This document shows, piece by piece, positions 17,734 through 25,107 of a stretch of 64,000 nucleotides of DNA. The notes beneath the pieces were generated by a model. That model had not been told where the DNA came from and made no database searches. It saw nothing but the letters and a program-made list of their open reading frames with translations. Positions within the stretch are counted from its first letter, which is position 1. The number at the start of each line of letters is the position of its first letter. Position numbers and translations under genes: made by a program. This DNA comes from Glutamicibacter sp. MNS18 (GTDB lineage: Bacteria; Actinomycetota; Actinomycetes; Actinomycetales; Micrococcaceae), in contig NZ_JAPCHW010000015.1 of the NCBI RefSeq assembly GCF_026107515.2, positions 1 to 64,000 of the forward strand. Reading direction: 5' to 3'.

Positions 17734-17779
17734 GCAGGACCTTTCGGCGCCGGGAACCAGCGGATCCGAAAGGCCCTGC
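17734..17779 (-). terminator. Terminator after the aldo/keto reductase gene
   Basis: GCAGGACCTTTCGG / CCGAAAGGCCCTGC 14-bp stem with one mismatch, 22 bases past the stop. Confidence 0.65.
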
Positions 17780-17800
17780 CACTACCGGTTTAGGCCCTCG

Positions 17801-18643
17801 TTAGGCAAAATCGGCGGTGGCTGGATCCGCGGCGATGCGCCCGGATTCACCACGGTCCAATCCTGCGATCTTGGCCAGGTCCTCGTCATCGAGGTTCACT
17901 CGCAACGCCGCAAAGTTCTCCTCGATCCGCGAATCGGTCACTGATTTCGGGATCACGACATTGCCCAGGGCCAAATGCCAGGCAATGACCACCTGGGCCA
18001 CGGTCGCCTGGTGCTTGGCCGCGATATCCCCGAGGATCGGGTCCTCGAGCAGCTCGCCTCCCTGGCCCAATGGGGACCACGACTCGTGGATGATGCCGTG
18101 TTTCTTCTCGTAGTCCCGCAATTCCTGTTGCGGGAAATACGGGTGGGTTTCCACCTGGTTGATGACTGGACGCACCCCGGTGGCCGCGTAGAGCTCTTCC
18201 AGGGTATCGATGGTGAAGTTGGCTACGCCGATCGAACGGACCCTTCCCGAGTCCTTCAACTCGATCAGTGCTTTCCAGGTATCCACATACTGCTGCCGTT
18301 TGGGCTGCAGCCAGTGGATCAGGTACAGATCGACGTAGTCGGTCCCCAGCTTGGCCAGGGAAGCGTCGAAAGCGGCCAGGGTCTTCTCGTATCCCTGCTC
18401 CGAGTTCCAGACCTTGGTGGTGATGAAGATGTCCGAACGGTCCAGTCCGGAGGCGGCCACTGCGCGGCCCACGCCTTCCTCATTGCCGTAGATCGCTGCG
18501 GTGTCGATGTGCCGGTAACCGGTTTTCAATGCGCTGGCCACCACTGGTTCTGCCTGCTCGTCAGGCACCTGCCAGACGCCGAAGCCCAGCTGGTCAATGG
18601 TGTTTCCGTCATGGAAGGTGAGCTGTGGAACATGTTTAGTCAT
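17801..18643 (-). CDS. Aldo/keto reductase (AKR5-type)
   Basis: NADPH-dependent carbonyl reductase of 280 residues with the AKR barrel and catalytic tetrad Asp47, Tyr52, Lys77 and His110 (HIDTAAIYGNE, TTKVWN, YLIHW). The NADPH-binding loop is IPKSVTDSRIEEN near the C-terminus. It is closest in layout to 2,5-diketo-D-gluconate reductases, but the physiological substrate cannot be told. The ATG has GGGAA upstream, and TAAGTT six bases upstream would also allow a leaderless start. Confidence 0.93.
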   Translation of the reverse strand: MTKHVPQLTFHDGNTIDQLGFGVWQVPDEQAEPVVASALKTGYRHIDTAAIYGNEEGVGRAVAASGLDRSDIFITTKVWNSEQGYEKTLAAFDASLAKLGTDYVDLYLIHWLQPKRQQYVDTWKALIELKDSGRVRSIGVANFTIDTLEELYAATGVRPVINQVETHPYFPQQELRDYEKKHGIIHESWSPLGQGGELLEDPILGDIAAKHQATVAQVVIAWHLALGNVVIPKSVTDSRIEENFAALRVNLDDEDLAKIAGLDRGESGRIAADPATADFA

Positions 18644-18691
18644 GTTCCCAACTTAGTCTGAAGGGCTCGTTGATAAAAACCGCCGGGTTGG

Positions 18692-19144
18692 TCAGTGCGA
18701 GCTGCTCCGCAGGGCCTGGTCGGCGGCGTGGATCCCTTCCACCACGATGCGTACCCGTGACTGCACGGCGAAATTGCTCACATCCTGGCCGGCCTCGGCC
18801 TGCAACCGCGTCATCGCGAAGACCTGCGCGGTAGTGGCCAGGTCATTGGCGGCTTTGGTCAGGGCCCGGTGGACCTCGAAAGTCGCTTGCGGGACGAATT
18901 CCTCGTCACTGGGGGTCAGCCGTTGGGCCTCGGCACAGATCTGCTGGACACGAGGCAACAAGTCTGCCAGCTCATTGGCGTGGGTCACCAGCCGGTTATG
19001 CAGGTCGTCGTCCCCGATCCCTTCCAGGACCTGGAATACCCGGTCCAGCGACCGGTTGAAGCGGTCGTGGGCACGTCGCCAGACACCTTGACCGAGGTCC
19101 CGATTCGCTGCGCGGGCCTTGCGTAGCCGAGAAAAGAATGCCAT
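18692..19144 (-). CDS. Helical hypothetical protein
   Basis: A 150-residue cytosolic, mostly alpha-helical protein with a basic N-terminus (FFSRLRKARAANRD). It has no recognised domain, membrane segment or cysteine pair. AGGAAAG precedes the ATG at slightly long spacing. It lies 48 bases upstream of the aldo/keto reductase gene on the same strand. Function unknown. Confidence 0.7.
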   Translation of the reverse strand: MAFFSRLRKARAANRDLGQGVWRRAHDRFNRSLDRVFQVLEGIGDDDLHNRLVTHANELADLLPRVQQICAEAQRLTPSDEEFVPQATFEVHRALTKAANDLATTAQVFAMTRLQAEAGQDVSNFAVQSRVRIVVEGIHAADQALRSSSH

Positions 19145-19215
19145 GGGTTTCGTTTCACTTTCCTGACGTATCCTGCGGATCCAAGACTACCCGCGGCCGG
19201 CTGCGCAACACGAAA

Positions 19216-19265
19216 CAGCCCACACCCCGCGAAACGTACATCGATGTTCCATGGGGCGTGGGCTG
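19216..19265 (-). terminator. Terminator after ybdD
   Basis: CAGCCCACRCCCC arms flank a 24-base loop, 14 bases past the ybdD stop; TTT follows on the minus strand. Confidence 0.7.
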
Positions 19266-19279
19266 TTCGTCGAGGATTC

Positions 19280-19468
19280 CTAGCAGCAGCGCCCCTGCGG
19301 GTTGCTCTCCTGCCACGCCGAATAGTCCTTCCAGAACTCCCGTTCGTTCATCGGGGCAGTTCCCGGATGGTTGGCCCGGTGATGCGCCAGGTAGCGATCG
19401 TACTTATCCGCACCGAGCACACCATCCATGAACTTCTTGACCTGTCGCAGCCGTTGCGCGATTCCCAT
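19280..19468 (-). CDS. YbdD/YjiX family small protein
   Basis: A 62-residue partner of CstA-type transporters. Family features are YDRYLAHHRANHPG, MNEREFWKDY and a Cys-rich end GRCC. In enterobacteria the YjiX/YbdD partner is reported to be needed for pyruvate uptake by its CstA-family transporter. The ATG has AGAGGGG upstream and lies 12 bases after the cstA stop, so the two genes form an operon closed by a hairpin. Confidence 0.9.
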   Translation of the reverse strand: MGIAQRLRQVKKFMDGVLGADKYDRYLAHHRANHPGTAPMNEREFWKDYSAWQESNPQGRCC

Positions 19469-19480
19469 GGGAATACCCCT

Positions 19481-21721
19481 CTAGTGTCCGGCGGATTCCC
19501 GGCTGGTACCGGTCGCCGCGTAGTAGGCATCCCACTGGGCTTCCAGCTCCTTTTCCGCTGGTGTGCTGATAATGCCCTGCGGGGCGTAGATCTTGGAGGC
19601 CACATACGGATCCTCGGTGGATTCGTCGCTGCCCGAGATCCTGGCACGGATGGTTGCGACCACCGCGGCGGTGACCACGATGATGGCCAGCAGAAGGAAG
19701 ATCACCGAGAGCCACCCCTGCACGCCGGTGTTGCGCACCACTGCCTCCATGGCCTCGACACCTTCGGTACTGCCCAGGCTGGTCTCTCCATTGGCCAGGG
19801 CCTCACGGTAGGCGTTGTGGTTGGCGAAGTAGCCGACCTTGGTATCCGCGGAGAAGATCTTCTGCCAACTGGCCACGAAGGTGACCACCACGGCGAAGGC
19901 CAGGGGCAGGATGACCACCCACAGGTACTTGAAGTTCCCCCGCTTGGCCATGATCGTCATGACGATCGCCAACGCAATGGCGGCCAGCAGCTGGTTGGAG
20001 ATACCGAACAGCGGGAAGAAGGTGTTGATCCCGCCCAGCGGGTCGGTGACCCCCAGGATCAGGATGTACCCCCAGCCGGCGACCATGATCGCCGTACACA
20101 CCCACGCTCCGGGTCGCCACGAGGTGTCCTTGAACTTCGGGATGACGTTGCCGATGGTGTCCTGCAGCATGAAGCGTGCCACGCGGGTCCCGGCGTCCAC
20201 GGCGGTCAGGATGAACAGCGCCTCGAACATGATGGCGAAGTGGTACCAGAAGCCCATCATGGCCGCACCGCCAAACCACTGGTGCATGATGGTGGCGATA
20301 CCCACGGCCAGGGTCGGTGCCCCACCGGTACGCGACACCACCGATTCCTCGCCCACATTGGCGGCCAGTTCGGTAAGCATATGGGGTTCCAGATGCACCC
20401 CGGCCAGACCCAGCGAGTTCACGAACTGCACCGCGGTTTCCACGGTGCCGCCGGTGGCTGCCGCAGAAGCGTTCATGGCGAAGTAGATCCCACGATCGAT
20501 GGAGATCGCGGCCACCAGCGCCATGATCGCCACGAAGGACTCCATCAGCATGCCGCCGTAGCCGATGAAACGGGTTTGCCGTTCCTTCTGCACCAGTTTC
20601 GGAGTGGTTCCCGAGGAGATCAGTGCGTGGAACCCCGATAGCGCACCACAGGCGATGGTGACGAACAGGAATGGGAACAGGCTGCCTGAGACCACCGGCC
20701 CGTCGGCACGCGAGGCGAACTCCGACACGGCCGGGACATCGATTTCCGGACGCACCACGATGATCGCCACGGCCAGCAATGCGATCACGCCGATCTTCAT
20801 GAAGGTGGACAGGTAGTCGCGCGGAGCCAGCAACAGCCAGACCGGAAGCACCGCGGCGATGAAACCGTAGATGATGATCGCCCAGGCGATGGTGGTGCGC
20901 TCCAGGTGGAAGAACTCGGCACCCCAGGCCGACTCCGCAATCCAGCGGCCGGAAATGATGGCGAACATCAGCAGGGCAAAGCCGATTACCGACACTTCCA
21001 GCACCTTGCCGGGCCGGATGAAGCGCAGGTAGACACCCATGAACAGGGCGATCGGGATGGTCAACGCCACCGAGTAGACCCCCCAAGCCGATTCGCCCAG
21101 GGCGTTGACAACCACCAGCGCGAGGATCGCCACGATGATGATCATGATCGCCAAGGTGGCCAGCAAGGCCGCGGTACCACCGATCAAGCCGAGTTCCTCG
21201 CGGGCCATCTGGCCCAGCGATCGTCCGCCACGGCGCATCGAGAAGAACAGCACCAGGTAGTCCTGGACCGCGCCGGCCAGGACCACACCTACGATGATCC
21301 AGATGGTACCGGGCAGGTAGCCCATCTGTGCGGCCAGCACCGGGCCGACCAGCGGACCTGCACCGGCGATCGCGGCGAAATGGTGGCCGAAGAGCACCCG
21401 GCGATCGGTCGGGACGAAGTCCCGGCCGTTGTTGATCGATTCGCCCGGGGTGGCCCGGGTATCATCCGGCTTGGCGACCTTGCGCTCAATGAACTTCGAA
21501 TAGAACCGGTAGGCCACCAGGTAGGTGCAAACCGCCGCGAAGACGAACCAGATGGCATTAATGGTTTCACCACGTGAAAAGGCCAGAATCGCCCAGGCAA
21601 CGCCACCGAGCAAGGCGATGGCGGCCCAGATGATGATGCGCGCCGGTGTCCAGCGCCGCTCTTCACGCTCGGCCACCTGCGGATCAACCGCGCTAGGTGG
21701 CAGCGTGTGGTTACTACTCAT
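19481..21721 (-). CDS. cstA: CstA-family carbon starvation transporter
   Basis: A 746-residue polytopic membrane protein of the CstA family, importing pyruvate and/or peptides, often induced on carbon limitation. About 16-18 hydrophobic segments are visible. Conserved stretches include FGHHFAAIAGAGPLVGPVLAAQMG, the CstA N-domain core, and SGFHALISSGTT. GGAGG lies nine bases before the ATG. A promoter sits at 21812-21839, and a hairpin-forming palindrome lies in the leader, a possible control element. The downstream partner is ybdD. Confidence 0.95.
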   Translation of the reverse strand: MSSNHTLPPSAVDPQVAEREERRWTPARIIIWAAIALLGGVAWAILAFSRGETINAIWFVFAAVCTYLVAYRFYSKFIERKVAKPDDTRATPGESINNGRDFVPTDRRVLFGHHFAAIAGAGPLVGPVLAAQMGYLPGTIWIIVGVVLAGAVQDYLVLFFSMRRGGRSLGQMAREELGLIGGTAALLATLAIMIIIVAILALVVVNALGESAWGVYSVALTIPIALFMGVYLRFIRPGKVLEVSVIGFALLMFAIISGRWIAESAWGAEFFHLERTTIAWAIIIYGFIAAVLPVWLLLAPRDYLSTFMKIGVIALLAVAIIVVRPEIDVPAVSEFASRADGPVVSGSLFPFLFVTIACGALSGFHALISSGTTPKLVQKERQTRFIGYGGMLMESFVAIMALVAAISIDRGIYFAMNASAAATGGTVETAVQFVNSLGLAGVHLEPHMLTELAANVGEESVVSRTGGAPTLAVGIATIMHQWFGGAAMMGFWYHFAIMFEALFILTAVDAGTRVARFMLQDTIGNVIPKFKDTSWRPGAWVCTAIMVAGWGYILILGVTDPLGGINTFFPLFGISNQLLAAIALAIVMTIMAKRGNFKYLWVVILPLAFAVVVTFVASWQKIFSADTKVGYFANHNAYREALANGETSLGSTEGVEAMEAVVRNTGVQGWLSVIFLLLAIIVVTAAVVATIRARISGSDESTEDPYVASKIYAPQGIISTPAEKELEAQWDAYYAATGTSRESAGH

Positions 21722-21773
21722 GGCAATTAACCTCCAGGGAATGACAAGTGATGATGTGCCCCGCCATGTTAGT

Positions 21774-21797
21774 CGACCTGGTTTGCGTACCAGGTCG
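21774..21797 (-). promoter_or_regulatory. Inverted repeat in the cstA leader
   Basis: CGACCTGGT / ACCAGGTCG with a 6-base spacer, about 8-31 bases after the predicted transcription start. It could be an operator or an RNA hairpin; no T-run follows, so an ordinary terminator is unlikely. Confidence 0.5.
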
Positions 21798-21811
21798 GCT
21801 GGATACAGCTC

Positions 21812-21839
21812 ACCCTACTATTCCCCGGGTGCCCGTCAA
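21812..21839 (-). promoter_or_regulatory. Promoter of cstA
   Basis: TTGACG, 16 bases, TAGGGT on the minus strand. The -35 box overlaps the last codons of the upstream oxidoreductase gene. Confidence 0.6.
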
Positions 21840-22828
21840 TGAAGATTTATCACGATTTTCCCCTTGTGAACGCCCGAGTCGAAATATTCATGCGCTTCGG
21901 GCAGGGAATCGAAGTCGAAAATTTTCCCTACGTTCAGATCCAGTACGCCACGTTCCAGCAGCGGCATGATGCGCTGAACCGTCCGCTGCACAATACCGGC
22001 CTTCTCCGCCAGAGGTCGGGCCCGCAAGGTGGTGGCAATGATGCGTAGCCGTTTGCCGAGCATCAGCCCCAGGTCCACTTCCGCCTTGCGACCGCCCTGC
22101 AGCCCGATGATGACCAACCTGCCCCCGGCGCGCAGGGCCTTGAGGTTCAGGGACAGGTATTTGGCGCCCACCACATCCAGGATCAGGTCCACGCCCTCGT
22201 TGTCGGTCAGTTCCCTGACCCGCTGGAGCACGTCGGCTTGCGTGTAGTTGATTCCCTCATCCGCTCCCAGCGTGGCACAGTAGTCCAATTTTTCCTGGGT
22301 GGAGGCGGTCACCAGGACTCGGGCCCCGGCAGCCTTGGCCAACTGGATTGCCATCGATCCGATACCCCCGGCTCCGCCATGGACCAGGATCGTTTGCCCG
22401 GCTTCGAGTTCACCATGGTCAAAGACGTTGGATACCACCGTGGCACTGACTTCCGGCAGCCCGGCCGCTTCGGTGAGCGTCAGGGATTGCGGGACGGGAA
22501 AGAGCAACGGCGCGGGAACCGACACGTATTCGGCATACCCTCCGGAAGCCAACAAGGCCGCGACCCGGTCACCGACCTGCCATCCGGTTACGCCCTGGCC
22601 GACGGAGACGATGGTCCCCGAGACCTCCAAACCCGGAATATCGCTGGCCCCGGGCGGCGGCGGGTACACGCCCTTTCGCTGTTGCACATCGGCACGGTTC
22701 AACCCGAAGGCGGCGACCTTGACCAGGACCTCATTGGCCGCCGGTTCGGGGCGCTCACGATCGGTTTTTTGCAGCACCTCGGGGCCGCCGGGGCCGGAAA
22801 AGATGTAGGCGGTCATGTTCTGTGTCAC
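21836..22828 (-). CDS. NAD(P)H:quinone oxidoreductase (zinc-independent MDR family)
   Basis: A 330-residue medium-chain reductase of the QOR/PIG3 type that reduces quinones or enones with NAD(P)H. The GroES-like N-terminal domain has GLNRADVQQRKGVYPPPPG. The Rossmann domain shows HGGAGGIGSMAIQLAK and VGAKYLSLNLKAL. Catalytic-zinc cysteines are absent, as expected for the class. The start is uncertain: the GTG at 22828 has AAAGGA ten bases upstream, while TTG 22834 and ATG 22816 are alternatives. Confidence 0.9.
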   Translation of the reverse strand: MTQNMTAYIFSGPGGPEVLQKTDRERPEPAANEVLVKVAAFGLNRADVQQRKGVYPPPPGASDIPGLEVSGTIVSVGQGVTGWQVGDRVAALLASGGYAEYVSVPAPLLFPVPQSLTLTEAAGLPEVSATVVSNVFDHGELEAGQTILVHGGAGGIGSMAIQLAKAAGARVLVTASTQEKLDYCATLGADEGINYTQADVLQRVRELTDNEGVDLILDVVGAKYLSLNLKALRAGGRLVIIGLQGGRKAEVDLGLMLGKRLRIIATTLRARPLAEKAGIVQRTVQRIMPLLERGVLDLNVGKIFDFDSLPEAHEYFDSGVHKGKIVINLH

Positions 22829-22862
22829 AGGCAATGATTCCTTTCGGGTCTTAGCGATAGCG

Positions 22863-22868
22863 TATACT
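22863..22868 (+). promoter_or_regulatory. -10 box of tRNA-Ser(TGA)
   Basis: TATACT 10 bases before the tRNA; no clear -35 box. Confidence 0.45.
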
Positions 22869-22878
22869 CGTTCGGGTT

Positions 22879-22966
22879 GGATGGTTGTCCGAGCGGCCGA
22901 AGGAGCTGGTCTTGAAAACCAGTAGGCGGTAACCCCGTCTCATGGGTTCAAATCCCATACCATCCG
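22879..22966 (+). tRNA. tRNA-Ser (anticodon TGA)
   Basis: Acceptor GGATGGT / ACCATCC, anticodon stem CTGGT/ACCAG around CTTGAAA (TGA), a long variable arm as in class II tRNAs, and T arm TGGG-TTCAAAT-CCCA. CCA is not encoded. Confidence 0.96.
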
Positions 22967-22973
22967 CGCTGAC

Positions 22974-23014
22974 AAGGGCAGGAACCTCACGGTTCCTGCC
23001 CTTGGACTTTTTTC
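22974..23014 (+). terminator. Terminator after tRNA-Ser(TGA)
   Basis: AAGGGCAGGAACC / GGTTCCTGCCCTT perfect 13-bp stem with a T-run shortly after. Confidence 0.9.
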
Positions 23015-25068
23015 TAGTTGTAATCCGGGCCCGCGGCGGCTCCCGGATTCACCCCTCGCTGCGACTGGGACAGCGTCAAATGGGATAGGCCCAACCCGCT
23101 CAGTCGGGCCACCTCGTTGATCACCAGGTGCGCGTCGAACAGGGTCCGCGCCGATGGTGCCTCGACATCCCCGGCCTGGGCGGCAATCGCCGTGCCCCAT
23201 TGCACCGATGACAGCTGCAAGCCGAGCACAAAAATGCCGCGATGGGCCAGACCTTGACCGTCCACCAGCCGGTAGGGTTCACCCACCACGTCAAAACCGG
23301 ATCCGGGGATTTCTTCGCCATCGGTGTTACGCCAGCGGAACACACGGGCCACCTTCTCGTCCAGGAGCTGGCGCACCAAGGCAGTGTTGTTCTGCAGCAC
23401 CCGGTTGGACGGCATCATGGCCTCACACAATATCCGTGCGGTGTAGACCCTGGTGTCCACCCAGGGTGAGGAGGCGTTGAAGGTCCCGGCGAGCGCATCG
23501 AACTCGAAGAGCGGTTCCGGACCGATGAAACTGATGATTCCGGCCCGGGAGAGGGCCAGCAGTTGTTCAATGCGTTCCAGCGGCGGGCCGGAGGACAGTC
23601 CTTCCACCAGTGGTTCGAAACGCCCCTGGATTTCCTCGATGCGCGACTGCTGGTCCACCAGCCCGCGGGCGATCAGGTCCTTGACGAGCATCCGTCCGGC
23701 GTTCATGGTCAGGATCGCGCGGGCGAGGGGGTCCTGGGATCCGCGTGCGCTGCTTTGGGCATTGTGTACCAGGTATTCGCGCACTGCCCGCTGGTAGTGC
23801 TCATGGGATGCGAACCCGATGTCCTCGAAGGGATGGGACAAGGCGGGTACATCCAGCCACTGGATCATCGGGAATCCGCTGATGAAGTCGCGCAAGGTCG
23901 CCTGCCAGACCTGCACACCCTCGTGGTGCTCGGCATCCAGGATCATTGCGATGTTCCGGATGAATTCCTCGCGGGGCATAGGCAGCTGTTCGTGGTACTC
24001 GGTAGCGCATTGCCGGTAGTAGGCCCAGAGGATGTCACGGTGAAGCAGCGGCCAGATATCGCGGCTGAAGTGCAGGGCGGCCTCCGGGTTCGTGGTCCGC
24101 GCTTCGGCCACCTGCTGCATCAACTGCTCGGTTTCCAAATAATGCAGCGTGATGTCTTCGGGGATGAAGGCCTCCGTCACCGGCTTGCCCCAATAGGGGG
24201 TGCCGCGCCGTGAGGCGGCCACCAATTCCGGTTCGTTGCCCGAGGGCATGTAGGTGTAGCGTTGGCCCGGCTCATCCGAGACTTCCTGGAACACGCCACC
24301 ACGTCCGAGGGTCAGCTCCGCCATGGCGTCAAAGAAATTCAGGCCCATCCCGCGCAGCAGTGCCGGTTCCCCGGCCCGGAACTGGCTGTAGTCCACGTCC
24401 AAGGGGATGCTGGGCGGGATGTAACGGGCCCCGGTCTGCACTGCCTGCTCGGCAAGGATCCGCTGCTGGGGGTTCAGCTCCGATTCCTGGTGTCCCAGGG
24501 CCAGCACCACGGCATCCACACCCAGCGTGCGCTCTGCGCCTCCGTCGGCTGGCCGGTATCCGATCACGTAACCGGCAGCCTGCGTCCTGAGGGACAGCAC
24601 CTGGGCGCGGTGGAATGAATAGTCGACATCCGGGTGCTCAACCAGCACCTGCGCGCACCGGTCGTACACATGTTCCAGGTAGCGCCCATAGATGGCCCGG
24701 CTGGGAAAAGATCCTGCACGCACTTGCGCCAGTTCCCGGGCCTGTTCGTCGCTTAACCGGGCACCGTCGCCACCGCATGCGGCGAACTGGGCGAAACTCA
24801 GCCCGGGCTCGTCCCCTGTCCGCTCGGGCGCCACCGTGGGAAAGGAGGCGGGAGTGTTCATCCAGAAATTGCTGGACTGGGTCGATTCCCAGACATGCCC
24901 CGACCCGGGACGGTAGCCGTCGAAGACGCTGATCACCAGCCTGGTATTCAATGTCCGGGTTTTACGCACCAGGCTGGCCAAGCGTTCCAGGGTACTGGTA
25001 CCGCGCGGACCGGCCCCGACGATGGCCAGGTGGAAGCTCTGTGCTGTTGGGTGCGTAGGTATGCTCAC
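23014..25068 (-). CDS. Large FAD/NAD(P)-binding protein
   Basis: A 684-residue flavoprotein-like protein of the NAD_binding_9 type. The N-terminus carries a dinucleotide-binding fold, LAIVGAGPRGTSTLERL (about residues 14-30). Further on are PGSGHVWESTQSSNFWMNT and DAVVLALGHQES, and the C-terminus is FVLGLQLSSVQWGTAIAAQ. No partner reductase domain or membrane segment is seen, and the substrate is unknown. Start is GTG; TAATCT six bases upstream gives a leaderless layout. It is divergent from a prolyl oligopeptidase gene with only 39 bases between start codons. Confidence 0.85.
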   Translation of the reverse strand: MSIPTHPTAQSFHLAIVGAGPRGTSTLERLASLVRKTRTLNTRLVISVFDGYRPGSGHVWESTQSSNFWMNTPASFPTVAPERTGDEPGLSFAQFAACGGDGARLSDEQARELAQVRAGSFPSRAIYGRYLEHVYDRCAQVLVEHPDVDYSFHRAQVLSLRTQAAGYVIGYRPADGGAERTLGVDAVVLALGHQESELNPQQRILAEQAVQTGARYIPPSIPLDVDYSQFRAGEPALLRGMGLNFFDAMAELTLGRGGVFQEVSDEPGQRYTYMPSGNEPELVAASRRGTPYWGKPVTEAFIPEDITLHYLETEQLMQQVAEARTTNPEAALHFSRDIWPLLHRDILWAYYRQCATEYHEQLPMPREEFIRNIAMILDAEHHEGVQVWQATLRDFISGFPMIQWLDVPALSHPFEDIGFASHEHYQRAVREYLVHNAQSSARGSQDPLARAILTMNAGRMLVKDLIARGLVDQQSRIEEIQGRFEPLVEGLSSGPPLERIEQLLALSRAGIISFIGPEPLFEFDALAGTFNASSPWVDTRVYTARILCEAMMPSNRVLQNNTALVRQLLDEKVARVFRWRNTDGEEIPGSGFDVVGEPYRLVDGQGLAHRGIFVLGLQLSSVQWGTAIAAQAGDVEAPSARTLFDAHLVINEVARLSGLGLSHLTLSQSQRGVNPGAAAGPDYN

Positions 25069-25074
25069 CCTTCT

Positions 25075-25080
25075 AGATTA
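25075..25080 (-). promoter_or_regulatory. -10 box of the FAD/NAD-binding protein gene (leaderless)
   Basis: TAATCT on the minus strand, six bases before the GTG. Confidence 0.55.
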
Positions 25081-25094
25081 TTCCCGATCCGTCC

Positions 25095-25100
25095 TAGACT
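25095..25100 (+). promoter_or_regulatory. -10 box of the prolyl oligopeptidase gene (leaderless)
   Basis: TAGACT seven bases before the ATG; 14 bases separate it from the divergent -10 box. Confidence 0.55.
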
Positions 25101-25107
25101 GGGGCAC

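Noticed and set aside
19216-19265. Repeat after ybdD as a transcription-factor site
   Set aside because: GC-rich stem directly past the stop of an operon fits a terminator better.
19244-20641. 465-codon His/Gly-rich frame antisense to cstA
   Set aside because: Composition is that of a reverse-strand shadow, and it crosses the ybdD gene and its terminator.
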